Source: Candidatus Pelagibacter sp.
GTDB lineage: Bacteria > Pseudomonadota > Alphaproteobacteria > Pelagibacterales > Pelagibacteraceae
Reading direction: 5' to 3'
DNA: 22,115 nt
Assembly: GCA_029941985.1 (NCBI GenBank)
Contig: JAPYTV010000010.1
Coordinates: forward strand, 1 to 22,115
The notes beneath the pieces are model-generated. The model searched no databases. It was not told the DNA's origin and saw only the letters and a list, made by a program, of their open reading frames with translations. Both the position numbers and the translations under genes were made by a program. Of this stretch, positions 1 to 7,521 are shown in pieces (positions within the stretch are counted from its first letter, which is position 1; each line of letters starts with the position of its first letter).

Positions 1-1097
1 ATATTTATGTTCATGCATTAGTAAAAGATGAAAAGGGACAAAAAATGTCTAAGTCTAAAGGTAACGTTATTGATCCACTGGACTTAATAAAAAAATATAG
101 CGCTGATGCTTTAAGATTTACTTTATTATCAATGGCATCACCAGGAACAGATGTAAAACTTTCAGAGGATAGGGTTAAAGGTTATAGAAATTTCTTAAAT
201 AAATTATGGAATGCTAATAATTTTTTAATAATAAATAAGTGTAACTTTAAAAACATTAAAAAAGCACCAAAATTAAATATTAATATCAATAAATGGATAT
301 ATGCAGAGTTGCTAGAAGCTATAAAGAAAATTAAAAAAAATTTAAAAGATTATAGATTTGATGAAGCTGCTAAAAACGCTTATCAATTTGCATGGCATTC
401 ATATTGTGATTGGTATCTCGAGCTATCTAAAACAATATTATTTTCAGAAGATGAAAAAGCTAAAAAAGAAGTAAGGGAAGTTTCAAGCTATATATTCAAA
501 CAAATTTTAATATTAATGCATCCTTTTATTCCTTTTGTAACTGAAGAAATTTGGTTAAAAAATAAGTTTGATAATTCAAATAAAGACTTTTTAATGCTTG
601 CTAACTGGCCTTCTGGAACACCTAAAAAAGATCAAAACTGTAAAGAAGTTGAAAAAATGATTAACATTATTTCAGAAATTAGATCTTTTAAAAATGAGCT
701 TAGTGTGAGTCCGGGTTCTTTCATTGATATATCCATAAGCAAAATCAATAAAAAAAACCAATTATTTTTGAATGATAATGAAATTATCTTAAAAAAGATT
801 GGTAGAATTAATAATTTTTATTCTAAAGATATAGATAAATCTTCAGCAGTGCTTGTTGTTTCTGGTGATTTATTTAAGATTTATTTTGATGAAAATGTTG
901 ATCTTAATTTAATTAAAGATAATTTAACGAAAAGACAGGATAAACATAAAGAAGAAATGGATAAAATATCTCAAAGATTGACCAATAAAGAATTTGTTGA
1001 TAGGGCTCCAACAAATATTGTTGAACAAGAAAAAACTAATTATAATAATTTAAAAAAAGATATAGAAAAAATTTCATTGACAATTGAAAGTTTATAA
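1..1097 (+). CDS. valS: Valine--tRNA ligase, C-terminal part (5' end outside window)
   Basis: ValRS charges tRNA-Val with valine in the cytoplasm. The reading frame is open from base 3, so the gene enters from the left. The KMSKS ATP-binding loop (KMSKSKGNVIDP) is encoded at about 42-77, which makes the ATG at 45 an internal Met rather than a start. After it come a helical anticodon-binding domain (WNANNF at about residue 55 from that Met; HPFIPFVTEEIW further on) and, from about nt 910, the Lys/Glu-rich C-terminal arm with the bacterial ValRS pattern RLTNKEFVDRAPTNIVEQEK, which forms a coiled coil on the tRNA elbow. About 365 residues are visible of a family normally near 850-950. The stop TAA overlaps the ilvD ATG by one base, suggesting co-transcription. 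It looks like the ordinary bacterial type, not the archaeal-like form found in some Rickettsiales. Identification is secure. Confidence 0.97.
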   Translation, partial: IYVHALVKDEKGQKMSKSKGNVIDPLDLIKKYSADALRFTLLSMASPGTDVKLSEDRVKGYRNFLNKLWNANNFLIINKCNFKNIKKAPKLNININKWIYAELLEAIKKIKKNLKDYRFDEAAKNAYQFAWHSYCDWYLELSKTILFSEDEKAKKEVREVSSYIFKQILILMHPFIPFVTEEIWLKNKFDNSNKDFLMLANWPSGTPKKDQNCKEVEKMINIISEIRSFKNELSVSPGSFIDISISKINKKNQLFLNDNEIILKKIGRINNFYSKDIDKSSAVLVVSGDLFKIYFDENVDLNLIKDNLTKRQDKHKEEMDKISQRLTNKEFVDRAPTNIVEQEKTNYNNLKKDIEKISLTIESL

Positions 1098-2815
1098 TGG
1101 GTAAATTTAATAAAAAAAAACTTCCAAGCAGACATACATCAATTGGTCCTGATAGAGCACCTCACAGATCTTTCTATTATGCAATGGGTGAAACTGAGAA
1201 AGATGTGTCAAAACCATTTGTAGGAGTTGTTTCAACATGGAATGAAGCTGCACCGTGTAATATAGCACTAATGAGACAGGCTCAATCTGTTAAGAAAGGT
1301 GTGAGAGTATCAGGTGGAACACCAAGAGAGTTTTGCACAATTACTGTGACCGATGGTATTGCAATGGGTCATGAAGGTATGAAATCTTCATTGATTTCTA
1401 GAGAAATAATTGCAGATTCAGCAGAACTTACTGTTCGTGGACACTGTTATGATGCCTTAGTTGGTATAGCTGGTTGTGATAAATCTTTACCAGGTTTGAT
1501 GATGTCGATGGTTAGACTAAATGTTCCAAGTGTGTTTATTTATGGTGGTTCGATTCTACCTGGAAGATATAAAGGTAAAGATGTAACTGTTGTTGATGTA
1601 TTTGAAGCTGTAGGAAAACACTCTGCAGGTAAAATGTCATCTAAAGAATTAAGAAAATTAGAGTTAGTTGCTTGTCCAAGTGCTGGAGCATGTGGTGGTC
1701 AATTTACTGCCAATACAATGGCTTGTGTTTCTGAAGCTATTGGCTTAGCATTACCTTACTCTGCTGGTACTCCCGCTCCTTACGAAGAAAGAGATAAGTA
1801 TGCTCTTCTAAGTGGTAAGACTGTAATGAATTTATTGGAAAAAAATATTAGACCTAGAGATATAGTTACAAAAAAGGCGTTAGAAAATGCAGCAACAATA
1901 GTAGCTGCAACTGGTGGCTCAACCAATGCGGGTTTACATTTACCAGCTCTTGCCAATGAAATAGGAATTAAATTCGATTTAATGGATGTTGCTAAAATAT
2001 TTAAAAAAACGCCTTACCTTGCAGACTTAAAACCTGGCGGAAAATATGTTGCTAAAGATATGTGGCTAGCTGGTGGCGTGCCAATGTTATTAAAAACACT
2101 TTATGATGGTGGATTTATCCATGGTGACTGTATGACCGTTACTGGAAAAACAATGAAAGAAAATTTAAAAAATATTAAATTCAATCCTAAACAAAAAGTT
2201 CTTAGAAAATATGATAATCCATTATCTCCAGATGGAGGTGTAGTTGGACTTAAAGGAAATTTAGCGCCAGATGGTGGAATAGTTAAAATTGCAGGATTAA
2301 AAAAATTACAATTCACAGGGAAAGCAAGATGCTTTGATAATGAAGAAGCAGCTATGAATGCAGTACAACACAAAAAATATAAAGATGGCGATGTAATTGT
2401 TATTCGTTATGAAGGACCAGTAGGTGGCCCTGGTATGAGAGAAATGCTTTCAACAACTGGTGCTATTTATGGACAAGGCAAAGGTGAGAAAGTAGCCCTA
2501 ATTACTGATGGAAGATTCTCAGGAGCTACAAGAGGTTTTTGTGTAGGTCATGTAGGCCCAGAGGCTGCTCTAGGAGGCCCTATAGCTCTATTACGTAATG
2601 GAGATGTTATTGATATTGATGCTAAGAAGGGAACGATTAATGTTAGATTAACTAAATCCCAATTAACTGTAAGACGTAAGAAATGGAAGCCTAAAAAACC
2701 AAGTTTTGGATCTGGTACATTGTGGAAATATGCTCAAACTGTAGGACCAGCTTATTTAGGTGCATCAACACATCCTGGCAAAAGAAAAGAAGTTAAAGTG
2801 TACGCTGATATTTAA
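1097..2815 (+). CDS. ilvD: Dihydroxy-acid dehydratase
   Basis: IlvD dehydrates 2,3-dihydroxy-isovalerate and 2,3-dihydroxy-3-methylvalerate to the 2-keto acids in valine, isoleucine and leucine synthesis, also feeding pantothenate. The protein has 572 residues. The three expected cluster cysteines are visible: Cys54 in APCN, Cys127 in GCDKSLPG, and Cys199 in ACGGQFTANTM. Lys129 in GCDK is the residue carbamylated to bind Mg in characterised members. The C-terminal region carries TDGRFSGATRG, a family signature with the catalytic serine. The length is near 560-575, as in short forms that carry a [2Fe-2S] cluster, rather than the roughly 616-residue E. coli type; the cluster type is inferred. 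The ATG shares its A with the valS stop (TAATG), and the stop TAA shares its last base with the manC ATG, so translation of the three is probably coupled. No Shine-Dalgarno sequence is seen. Confidence 0.97.
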   Translation: MGKFNKKKLPSRHTSIGPDRAPHRSFYYAMGETEKDVSKPFVGVVSTWNEAAPCNIALMRQAQSVKKGVRVSGGTPREFCTITVTDGIAMGHEGMKSSLISREIIADSAELTVRGHCYDALVGIAGCDKSLPGLMMSMVRLNVPSVFIYGGSILPGRYKGKDVTVVDVFEAVGKHSAGKMSSKELRKLELVACPSAGACGGQFTANTMACVSEAIGLALPYSAGTPAPYEERDKYALLSGKTVMNLLEKNIRPRDIVTKKALENAATIVAATGGSTNAGLHLPALANEIGIKFDLMDVAKIFKKTPYLADLKPGGKYVAKDMWLAGGVPMLLKTLYDGGFIHGDCMTVTGKTMKENLKNIKFNPKQKVLRKYDNPLSPDGGVVGLKGNLAPDGGIVKIAGLKKLQFTGKARCFDNEEAAMNAVQHKKYKDGDVIVIRYEGPVGGPGMREMLSTTGAIYGQGKGEKVALITDGRFSGATRGFCVGHVGPEAALGGPIALLRNGDVIDIDAKKGTINVRLTKSQLTVRRKKWKPKKPSFGSGTLWKYAQTVGPAYLGASTHPGKRKEVKVYADI

Positions 2816-4020
2816 TGAAAATTAGACCTGTTATTTTATGCGGGGGAGCTGGAACAAGACTTTGGCCTCAATCTAAAAAAAATTTAGCAAAACAATTTAT
2901 TGATTTTGGTGGATGGAGCTTATTAGAAAAAACTTTAGAAAGAGTTAAAAGTCCTACTTTTGATAACCCCATAATAAGTACTAATTTAAAATATTTGAAG
3001 CTTGTTAAGAGTTATCTAAAAAAATTTAAAGTAAAGCAATACAAGATTGTATTAGAACCGTCTAAAAGAAATACAGCCCCAGCTATTTTAGCATCTGCTT
3101 TAATTAAAGATATTCCAAAAGAACAACCTTTAATGTTTTTTGCGGCTGATCATTTAATTGAAAAAGCTAGTATTTTTAATAAAGCCATAAATAAAAATAA
3201 AACTAATTTAACTGACCAAAATATATTTATTTTTGGTATTAAACCCACATCACCTTCTAGTGAATATGGTTATTTTTTAACTAAAAAAGTTAAAGGAAAT
3301 ATTAATAAAGTAACAAAATTTATTGAAAAGCCAAAAGAAGTAAAAGCGAAACAAGTTATCAGACAAAAGGGTTATTGGAACTCTGGAATGTTTTTTTTAA
3401 GAAAAGATTCAATAATTAATAACTTTAAAAAATATCAACCAACCATCTATAGGAATTGTGTTAAAGCTGTTTCTAAAGCAAAACTTAAAAATAATACTTA
3501 TTATTTAAATAAAGCATCTTTTGAAAAAGTCACTGCAAAATCTTTCGATTATGCAATTTTAGAAAAAACAAAGCAAATCAACGCTATTAAATTAGATATT
3601 CCATGGTCAGATCTTGGAAGCTGGAAAGAGATCTGTAAAATGTATAATAAAAATAAGAATAAGTATTATAAAAAAAAGAATGTTTATTATAGACCATGGG
3701 GTAGATATGTTAATTTATTTGAAGGTAAAGGTTTCTTAATCAAAGAATTATACGTTAAGCCAAAAGGTATATTGAGTTTACAAAAACATTATCATAGAGC
3801 TGAACATTGGATGGTTACGCAGGGAACACCAAAAATAACACTTAATAAAGATAATTTTTTTAAAAAAATAAACGAGTCTATATTTATACCATTAGGAGCA
3901 GTCCATAGAATCCAAAACCCTAACAAAAAACCAGTTAAAATCATCGAAGCTCAAGTTGGTTCAATTTTGAAAGAAACCGATATTGTAAGATACCAAGATG
4001 TATATGGAAGGGTTAAATAA
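2815..4020 (+). CDS. manC: Mannose-1-phosphate guanylyltransferase with C-terminal cupin (compact form)
   Basis: The enzyme makes GDP-mannose from GTP and mannose-1-phosphate for surface polysaccharide. The nucleotidyltransferase signature GGAGTRLWPQSKKNLAKQF is at residues 10-28, with Leu where the family usually has Pro before KQF. FIEKP and the substrate motif GYWNSGMFFLR follow at mid-protein, then DIPWSDLGSWKEI near residue 261. The C-terminal type II phosphomannose-isomerase cupin begins at RPWGRY (about residue 293) and holds LQKHYHRAEHW, IPLGAVHRIQNP and the terminal IVRYQDVYGR. At 401 residues it is short for two-domain ManC, normally about 470-480. Only about 27 residues lie between WSDLGSW and RPWG, so the intervening linker domain, usually containing a VDTPDAVLV-like motif, is absent. 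Whether it keeps isomerase activity cannot be told. The start lies in the ilvD stop (TAATG). Confidence 0.92.
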   Translation: MKIRPVILCGGAGTRLWPQSKKNLAKQFIDFGGWSLLEKTLERVKSPTFDNPIISTNLKYLKLVKSYLKKFKVKQYKIVLEPSKRNTAPAILASALIKDIPKEQPLMFFAADHLIEKASIFNKAINKNKTNLTDQNIFIFGIKPTSPSSEYGYFLTKKVKGNINKVTKFIEKPKEVKAKQVIRQKGYWNSGMFFLRKDSIINNFKKYQPTIYRNCVKAVSKAKLKNNTYYLNKASFEKVTAKSFDYAILEKTKQINAIKLDIPWSDLGSWKEICKMYNKNKNKYYKKKNVYYRPWGRYVNLFEGKGFLIKELYVKPKGILSLQKHYHRAEHWMVTQGTPKITLNKDNFFKKINESIFIPLGAVHRIQNPNKKPVKIIEAQVGSILKETDIVRYQDVYGRVK

Positions 4021-4105
4021 TTAATGGTAAATTTTTTTTTTAATCTTATAAAGTCAATAAATTGTCATATTAAATAAATTTAATACGACCAAATAACCAA
4101 TTTTT
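4021..4105. other. Convergent intergenic spacer with T-run and AT hairpin
   Basis: This 85-base spacer separates the 3' ends of manC and the PiT-like gene. A run of ten T lies at 4032-4041, 11 bases past the manC stop, but only a 4-bp stem (TTAA/TTAA) precedes it. A perfect but all-AT dyad, TATTAAA-TAAA-TTTAATA, sits at 4068-4085 without a T-run on either side. Either could assist termination; neither is a clear intrinsic terminator. Confidence 0.3.
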
Positions 4106-5071
4106 CTAGAAAAAACCTTTAGGAATAATTATGTAGTGAATTGCAAGTACAATTCCTACAGAAATACTTAAACCAAAGATCATTTTAATAAAGTCTTTAC
4201 CTATAAGTGGAAAGACGTATTTGAATTTGTAGTCTTTATTCATTGTAGATATTGCAAGTTCTCTACCGCACAATAGTCCTACAAATACCCAGGTAGTTGA
4301 CATGGGGAGATCATTCAATTCTTTAAAATAAAAAAGTACTGCAGCGTAAATAATATTTATTATAGTTGCCGATCTAGCATATCTAGTTCCAGTTTTATCT
4401 AAAACTACTTTTTGTATTGGACCACCATGAATGTAGAAAATATAGAATAATAGACCGGTAAAATAACTTAGAACAATTAATAATAAAGTTACGTCTAATT
4501 GTCGAGGTAGATATACCGCTATATTTGCTACATCGTGAGATAACCAAACCCACCATAACCAGCCAGAAGTAATCCATACTGAGTTACGCCAAAATCCAAT
4601 CCACTTATCTTCAACTTCGTCAAATTTTTCATTGATAAATTTTGAAATGACCACCCAACAAATGTAAGCTACAATAGCTGCCAGTCCATAACCTACTACA
4701 CTCTTCACAAGCATCTTTTCAAGAATAACTGTTGAAGCAAATGCTGATAAGACTAGAAAAGTAGTAGAAACTGGTATTCCAATTCTTGTTAATAATAAAA
4801 GTATTCCAGGAGCAACAGCGTGGTACCATTGAATTTCTTGAAAAGGTATTTTGTTTAATCTTCCATAAGAAATATCACCATCATAAAAATACCAACCCCA
4901 AGTAATTGCAATTATCATTACAAAGGATGCTGCACTAGCAAGAGTATACCATTTAAACCACTTTTGTTTTGATGCTATAAATGTACCTAATGTTTGGATA
5001 GAGTCATTAGCAATAACGCTATAACCAGCTAAAGCAAATCCTACGATTGTGTATATTAATGTCAGTTCCAT
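4106..5071 (-). CDS. PiT-family (inorganic phosphate transporter-like) permease, diverged
   Basis: This is a 321-residue inner-membrane protein with many hydrophobic segments and an internal repeat matching the inverted-repeat plan of PiT permeases (the family of PitA, eukaryotic PiT and the sulfate permease CysP). The first half has IANDSIQTLGTF (residues 20-31) and RIGIPVSTTFLVLSAFAS (96-113). The second half has WLSHDVANIAVYLPR (176-190) and LPMSTTWVFVGLLCGREL (255-272). These correspond to the family's ND-x-AN and P-V-S-T-T signatures, but the second reads SHDVAN where canonical members have (G)ANDVAN. Cation-coupled uptake of phosphate or another oxyanion is therefore a family-level inference; the substrate is not certain. 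At 321 residues it is smaller than typical PitA (about 500), lacking a long central loop. It faces an unknown small membrane gene across a 303-base region. No Pho-box-like direct repeats were recognised upstream. Confidence 0.75.
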   Translation of the reverse strand: MELTLIYTIVGFALAGYSVIANDSIQTLGTFIASKQKWFKWYTLASAASFVMIIAITWGWYFYDGDISYGRLNKIPFQEIQWYHAVAPGILLLLTRIGIPVSTTFLVLSAFASTVILEKMLVKSVVGYGLAAIVAYICWVVISKFINEKFDEVEDKWIGFWRNSVWITSGWLWWVWLSHDVANIAVYLPRQLDVTLLLIVLSYFTGLLFYIFYIHGGPIQKVVLDKTGTRYARSATIINIIYAAVLFYFKELNDLPMSTTWVFVGLLCGRELAISTMNKDYKFKYVFPLIGKDFIKMIFGLSISVGIVLAIHYIIIPKGFF

Positions 5072-5374
5072 ATGTTTTCAATTTGTTTTTGTTTATATAA
5101 AGTTTTCAGTTTTGATCGATCCATATCCTTAATTCTGATTTAATATTGCAATAAATTTTTATCTATATTTAAATTTATTTATATATTTTATGGAGAGTTC
5201 ATTCACAATAATTATATTATTAAAAATTGAAGTCTATATAGATAATTTAATATAATGTGGAATTGTTATGCTGATTTATCAATATTTATATTAATTGATT
5301 ATTTTGTCTAGTTATAAAATAACTGAAATACAACCTTTTATTATATAAAAATGATGTTAAAAATTCGATAATAT
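5072..5374. other. Divergent intergenic region, AT-rich, 303 bases
   Basis: The only non-coding stretch above 300 bases lies between the divergent PiT-like gene and the small membrane protein gene, so it must hold both promoters. It is almost entirely A and T. Visible elements are a 10-bp palindrome TCTATATAGA at 5233-5242, a dyad ATCAAT/ATTGAT at 5278-5299 with a 10-base spacer, and a TATAAT hexamer at 5251-5256. No tRNA-like fold, GC-rich stem, riboswitch core, long ORF or obvious Pho box was seen. Confidence 0.6.
5227..5256 (+). promoter_or_regulatory. Candidate sigma-70-type promoter for the 5375 gene
   Basis: TTGAAG at 5227-5232 and a consensus TATAAT at 5251-5256 are separated by 18 bases. 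Used together they would start transcription near 5263 and leave a leader of about 110 bases before the ATG at 5375. The palindrome at 5233-5242 falls inside the spacer. In such AT-rich DNA TATAAT occurs easily by chance, so confidence is low. Confidence 0.3.
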
Positions 5375-5752
5375 ATGGAACACTTAATTGAAGAGATAAT
5401 TTGGTTACAAGACAAAGGTTGGCTTAGAGGCTTTGTTTTTGGTTTAGTTCATACAATAATACCTTTAATTGGATTTTATTCTGGTTGGAGCGTTAATAGA
5501 ATGCTTAAAGTTGTATCCAATGGTTATATAGCTGGAATTATTGGTGTAGTATTTGCACATGTAATAGCTGATTTTATAGCTGCAACACTTGATCCTAATC
5601 TAAGAAGTGCTGCAATTGGAATAGTTTTAGGAGGACTAATCCCATTATTAATAATTCCTATACTTGATAAATATATTGTAAAAAGCAAACATCACATAGT
5701 AGTTGGAGACCATGAAGATTTGAAAAGAGATTTGAAAACTAAACATAAATAA
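5375..5752 (+). CDS. Unrecognised small membrane protein, three predicted membrane segments
   Basis: The 125-residue product is not one I recognise. It starts with a short amphipathic stretch (MEHLIEEIIWLQDKGWLRG), followed by three hydrophobic segments at about residues 19-38, 48-71 and 79-101, and ends in a charged hydrophilic tail rich in Lys, His and Asp (from about residue 104). His, Asp and Asn sit in or near the membrane part: FGLVHT, SVNRM, FAHVIADF. They could be functional but no known motif results. The ATG at 5375 is used because an earlier in-frame ATG at 5351 runs into a stop after six codons. No Shine-Dalgarno sequence precedes it. The next gene, a DpkA-like reductase, starts two bases after the stop, so the two are probably one transcript. 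It lies divergently from a PiT-like permease. Function unknown. Confidence 0.75.
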   Translation: MEHLIEEIIWLQDKGWLRGFVFGLVHTIIPLIGFYSGWSVNRMLKVVSNGYIAGIIGVVFAHVIADFIAATLDPNLRSAAIGIVLGGLIPLLIIPILDKYIVKSKHHIVVGDHEDLKRDLKTKHK

Positions 5753-5754
5753 AT

Positions 5755-6753
5755 ATGGCCACAGTTTCTTTAACATTAGATGAAATATTTGATTTAGCTA
5801 AAAAAACTCTATTAGCTAATGGGTGTGATGAAGAAACATCATCAATTCTTAGTGACTTATTAATGAAAGCAGAAAGAGATGGATCTTTATCTCATGGATT
5901 ATTTAGATTACCAGCTTATGTTTCTGGACTTAAAAGTGGAAAAATTAATGGTAAAGGAAAACCTGAAGTTAAGAAAATTTCAGAAAGTGTAATTAAAGTT
6001 TTGGGTAATAACTGTTTAGCCCCAATTGTTCTCAACAAAGGATTACCTGAATTAATTAAAGCAGCTAAAGAAAATGGTGTTGCTGTTTTAGCTATTAATA
6101 ATTCTCACCATATGGCTGCTATGTGGCCAGAAACTGAAATTTTAGCAGAAGCTGGTTTAGTTGCTTTTGCATGTACATCTTATAAGCCTGCTGTTGCACC
6201 TGCAGGAGCAATAAAACCATTATTTGGAACAAACCCAATTTCCTTTGCATGGCCAAGACCCGGTAAAACCCCAGTTGTTTTTGATATGGCTACAGCATCA
6301 ATGGCTATGGGTGAAGTTCAAGTAGCAAAAAGAGAAGGTCATAAAGTTCCAATAGGAACGGGACTCACAAAAGATGGAAAAAAAACAACTGATCCAGCTG
6401 AAATAGCAGATGGTGGAGTATTACTTCCCTTTGGAGGTTATAAAGGTTCAAGTATAGCGATGATGGTAGAGTTATTAGCTGGTGCTTTAGTTGGTGATAA
6501 TTTTAGTTTTGAAACAGCAACAAAAGATAATAATGATGGTGGACCTCCTAGTGGTGGAGAGTTTATATTAGCAATGTCACCTGAAAAAATATCGGACTCA
6601 GAATGGACTAAACATGCAGATGAATTTTTTAATAAGATGAAATCATTTGAAGGTGTTCGTTTACCAGGTGAAAGACGTCACAAGAATAGACTAGACAAAG
6701 GTCCAAGAAATATCAACAAAGAGTTAGTAAATAAAATTAAATCTTTAAGCTAA
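5755..6753 (+). CDS. dpkA: Ldh2-family oxidoreductase, DpkA-like imino-acid reductase
   Basis: This is a 332-residue NAD(P)H-dependent oxidoreductase of the malate/L-lactate dehydrogenase (Ldh2, type 2) family. Family marks include RDGSLSHGLFRLPAYVSGL with the catalytic His47, NNSHHMAAMWPE with His118-His119, LFGTNPISFAWPRPG (156-170), FDMATASMAMGEVQVAKREG (176-195) and GGVLLPFGGYKGSSIAMMVE (220-239). The SHH motif, the W-P-E segment and the LLPFGG-KGS block closely resemble, from memory, Pseudomonas delta-1-piperideine-2-carboxylate / delta-1-pyrroline-2-carboxylate reductase. Those enzymes reduce cyclic imino acids to L-pipecolate or L-proline, in D-lysine, D-proline or hydroxyproline breakdown. 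Malate, lactate or ureidoglycolate dehydrogenase are less likely alternatives. No partner gene for such a pathway is nearby except the unknown membrane protein two bases upstream. The 3' end overlaps the convergent xthA by 9 bases. Confidence 0.8.
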   Translation: MATVSLTLDEIFDLAKKTLLANGCDEETSSILSDLLMKAERDGSLSHGLFRLPAYVSGLKSGKINGKGKPEVKKISESVIKVLGNNCLAPIVLNKGLPELIKAAKENGVAVLAINNSHHMAAMWPETEILAEAGLVAFACTSYKPAVAPAGAIKPLFGTNPISFAWPRPGKTPVVFDMATASMAMGEVQVAKREGHKVPIGTGLTKDGKKTTDPAEIADGGVLLPFGGYKGSSIAMMVELLAGALVGDNFSFETATKDNNDGGPPSGGEFILAMSPEKISDSEWTKHADEFFNKMKSFEGVRLPGERRHKNRLDKGPRNINKELVNKIKSLS

Positions 6754-7521
6754 TTCAATCTCAATTGGCGTATGATCTGAAGGTTTTTCTTTACCTCTGG
6801 GATCCTTATTAATATTAACGTCTTTAACAATATTTAATAAAGAATTTGATATTAAAAAATGATCAATTCTCATCCCATTATTTTTTTGCCAAGCACCTCT
6901 CATATAATCCCAAAAAGTATAACCCTCTTTATCACCATGAATATGACGATACGCATCATGAAAACCAAGATTGATCATTTCTCTTAATTTTTTTCGAATT
7001 TCTAGACGAAATAAAGCGTCATCTTCAAAACTTTTAACATTATAAACATCTTCTGCTGAAGGAATTATATTAAAATCTCCACCTAAAATAATGTTTTCAT
7101 TTTTTTTTGATAGTGATTTTAATTGTTTGATTAAATTATCGAGCCATTCTTTTTTATAAGTATATTTATCAGTATCAACAGGATTACCATTTGGTGTATA
7201 TATATTAATAATTTGAATATTTTTTTTCTTATGTTTAAATTCTGCTGAAATAATTCTAGATTGCTTTTGCTTATCTTTAATTAGATCAATGCGAACATTT
7301 TCTAGTTTATGTTTAGAAATTATTGCAACACCATTATAACTTTTTTGACCAAAGACATGACTCTCGTACTCTAATGAAGAAAAATCATCATATGGAAAAG
7401 TAGGATCTTCAGTTTTGATCTCTTGCATCATTACTATGTCGGGAGAGTATTTTTTTAGATAATTTTTAATATTTTCGATACGAGCACGTACAGAATTTAC
7501 ATTCCAGGAAGTTATAATCAT
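6745..7521 (-). CDS. xthA: Exodeoxyribonuclease III (AP endonuclease)
   Basis: The enzyme cleaves DNA 5' of abasic sites and removes 3' blocks in base-excision repair. The 258-residue endonuclease/exonuclease/phosphatase fold shows ITSWNVNSVRARI at residues 3-15, the metal-binding Glu34 in QEIKTED, SYNGVAIIS (61-69), Asp149 and Asn151 in LGGDFNI, and the terminal SDHTPIEIEL with the catalytic His250. The frame stays open upstream to 7551, but those ten extra residues (MRLWCLFFSL) lie in the erpA coding end and do not fit the family. The ATG at 7521-7519 gives the canonical N-terminus and shares one base with the erpA stop. The gene is therefore probably translated by coupling after erpA. Its 3' end overlaps the dpkA-like gene by 9 bases, with no room for a separate terminator. 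Confidence 0.95.
   Translation of the reverse strand: MIITSWNVNSVRARIENIKNYLKKYSPDIVMMQEIKTEDPTFPYDDFSSLEYESHVFGQKSYNGVAIISKHKLENVRIDLIKDKQKQSRIISAEFKHKKKNIQIINIYTPNGNPVDTDKYTYKKEWLDNLIKQLKSLSKKNENIILGGDFNIIPSAEDVYNVKSFEDDALFRLEIRKKLREMINLGFHDAYRHIHGDKEGYTFWDYMRGAWQKNNGMRIDHFLISNSLLNIVKDVNINKDPRGKEKPSDHTPIEIELA

Noticed and set aside
45..47. ATG as the start of the valS fragment
   Set aside because: The frame is open to the window edge and encodes the usual sequence just before KMSKS, so this Met belongs to the KMSKS loop.
2101..2373. Opposite-strand ORF inside ilvD
   Set aside because: Composition and content are those of an antisense shadow of a conserved gene; no initiation site or family match.
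4068..4085. AT-only hairpin as a bidirectional terminator
   Set aside because: The stem has no G-C pair and no T-run follows on either strand, so it cannot be called an intrinsic terminator with confidence.
5072..5374. tRNA, riboswitch or Pho box in the long intergenic region
   Set aside because: No GC-containing stems, cloverleaf pattern or CTGTCAT-type direct repeats were found.
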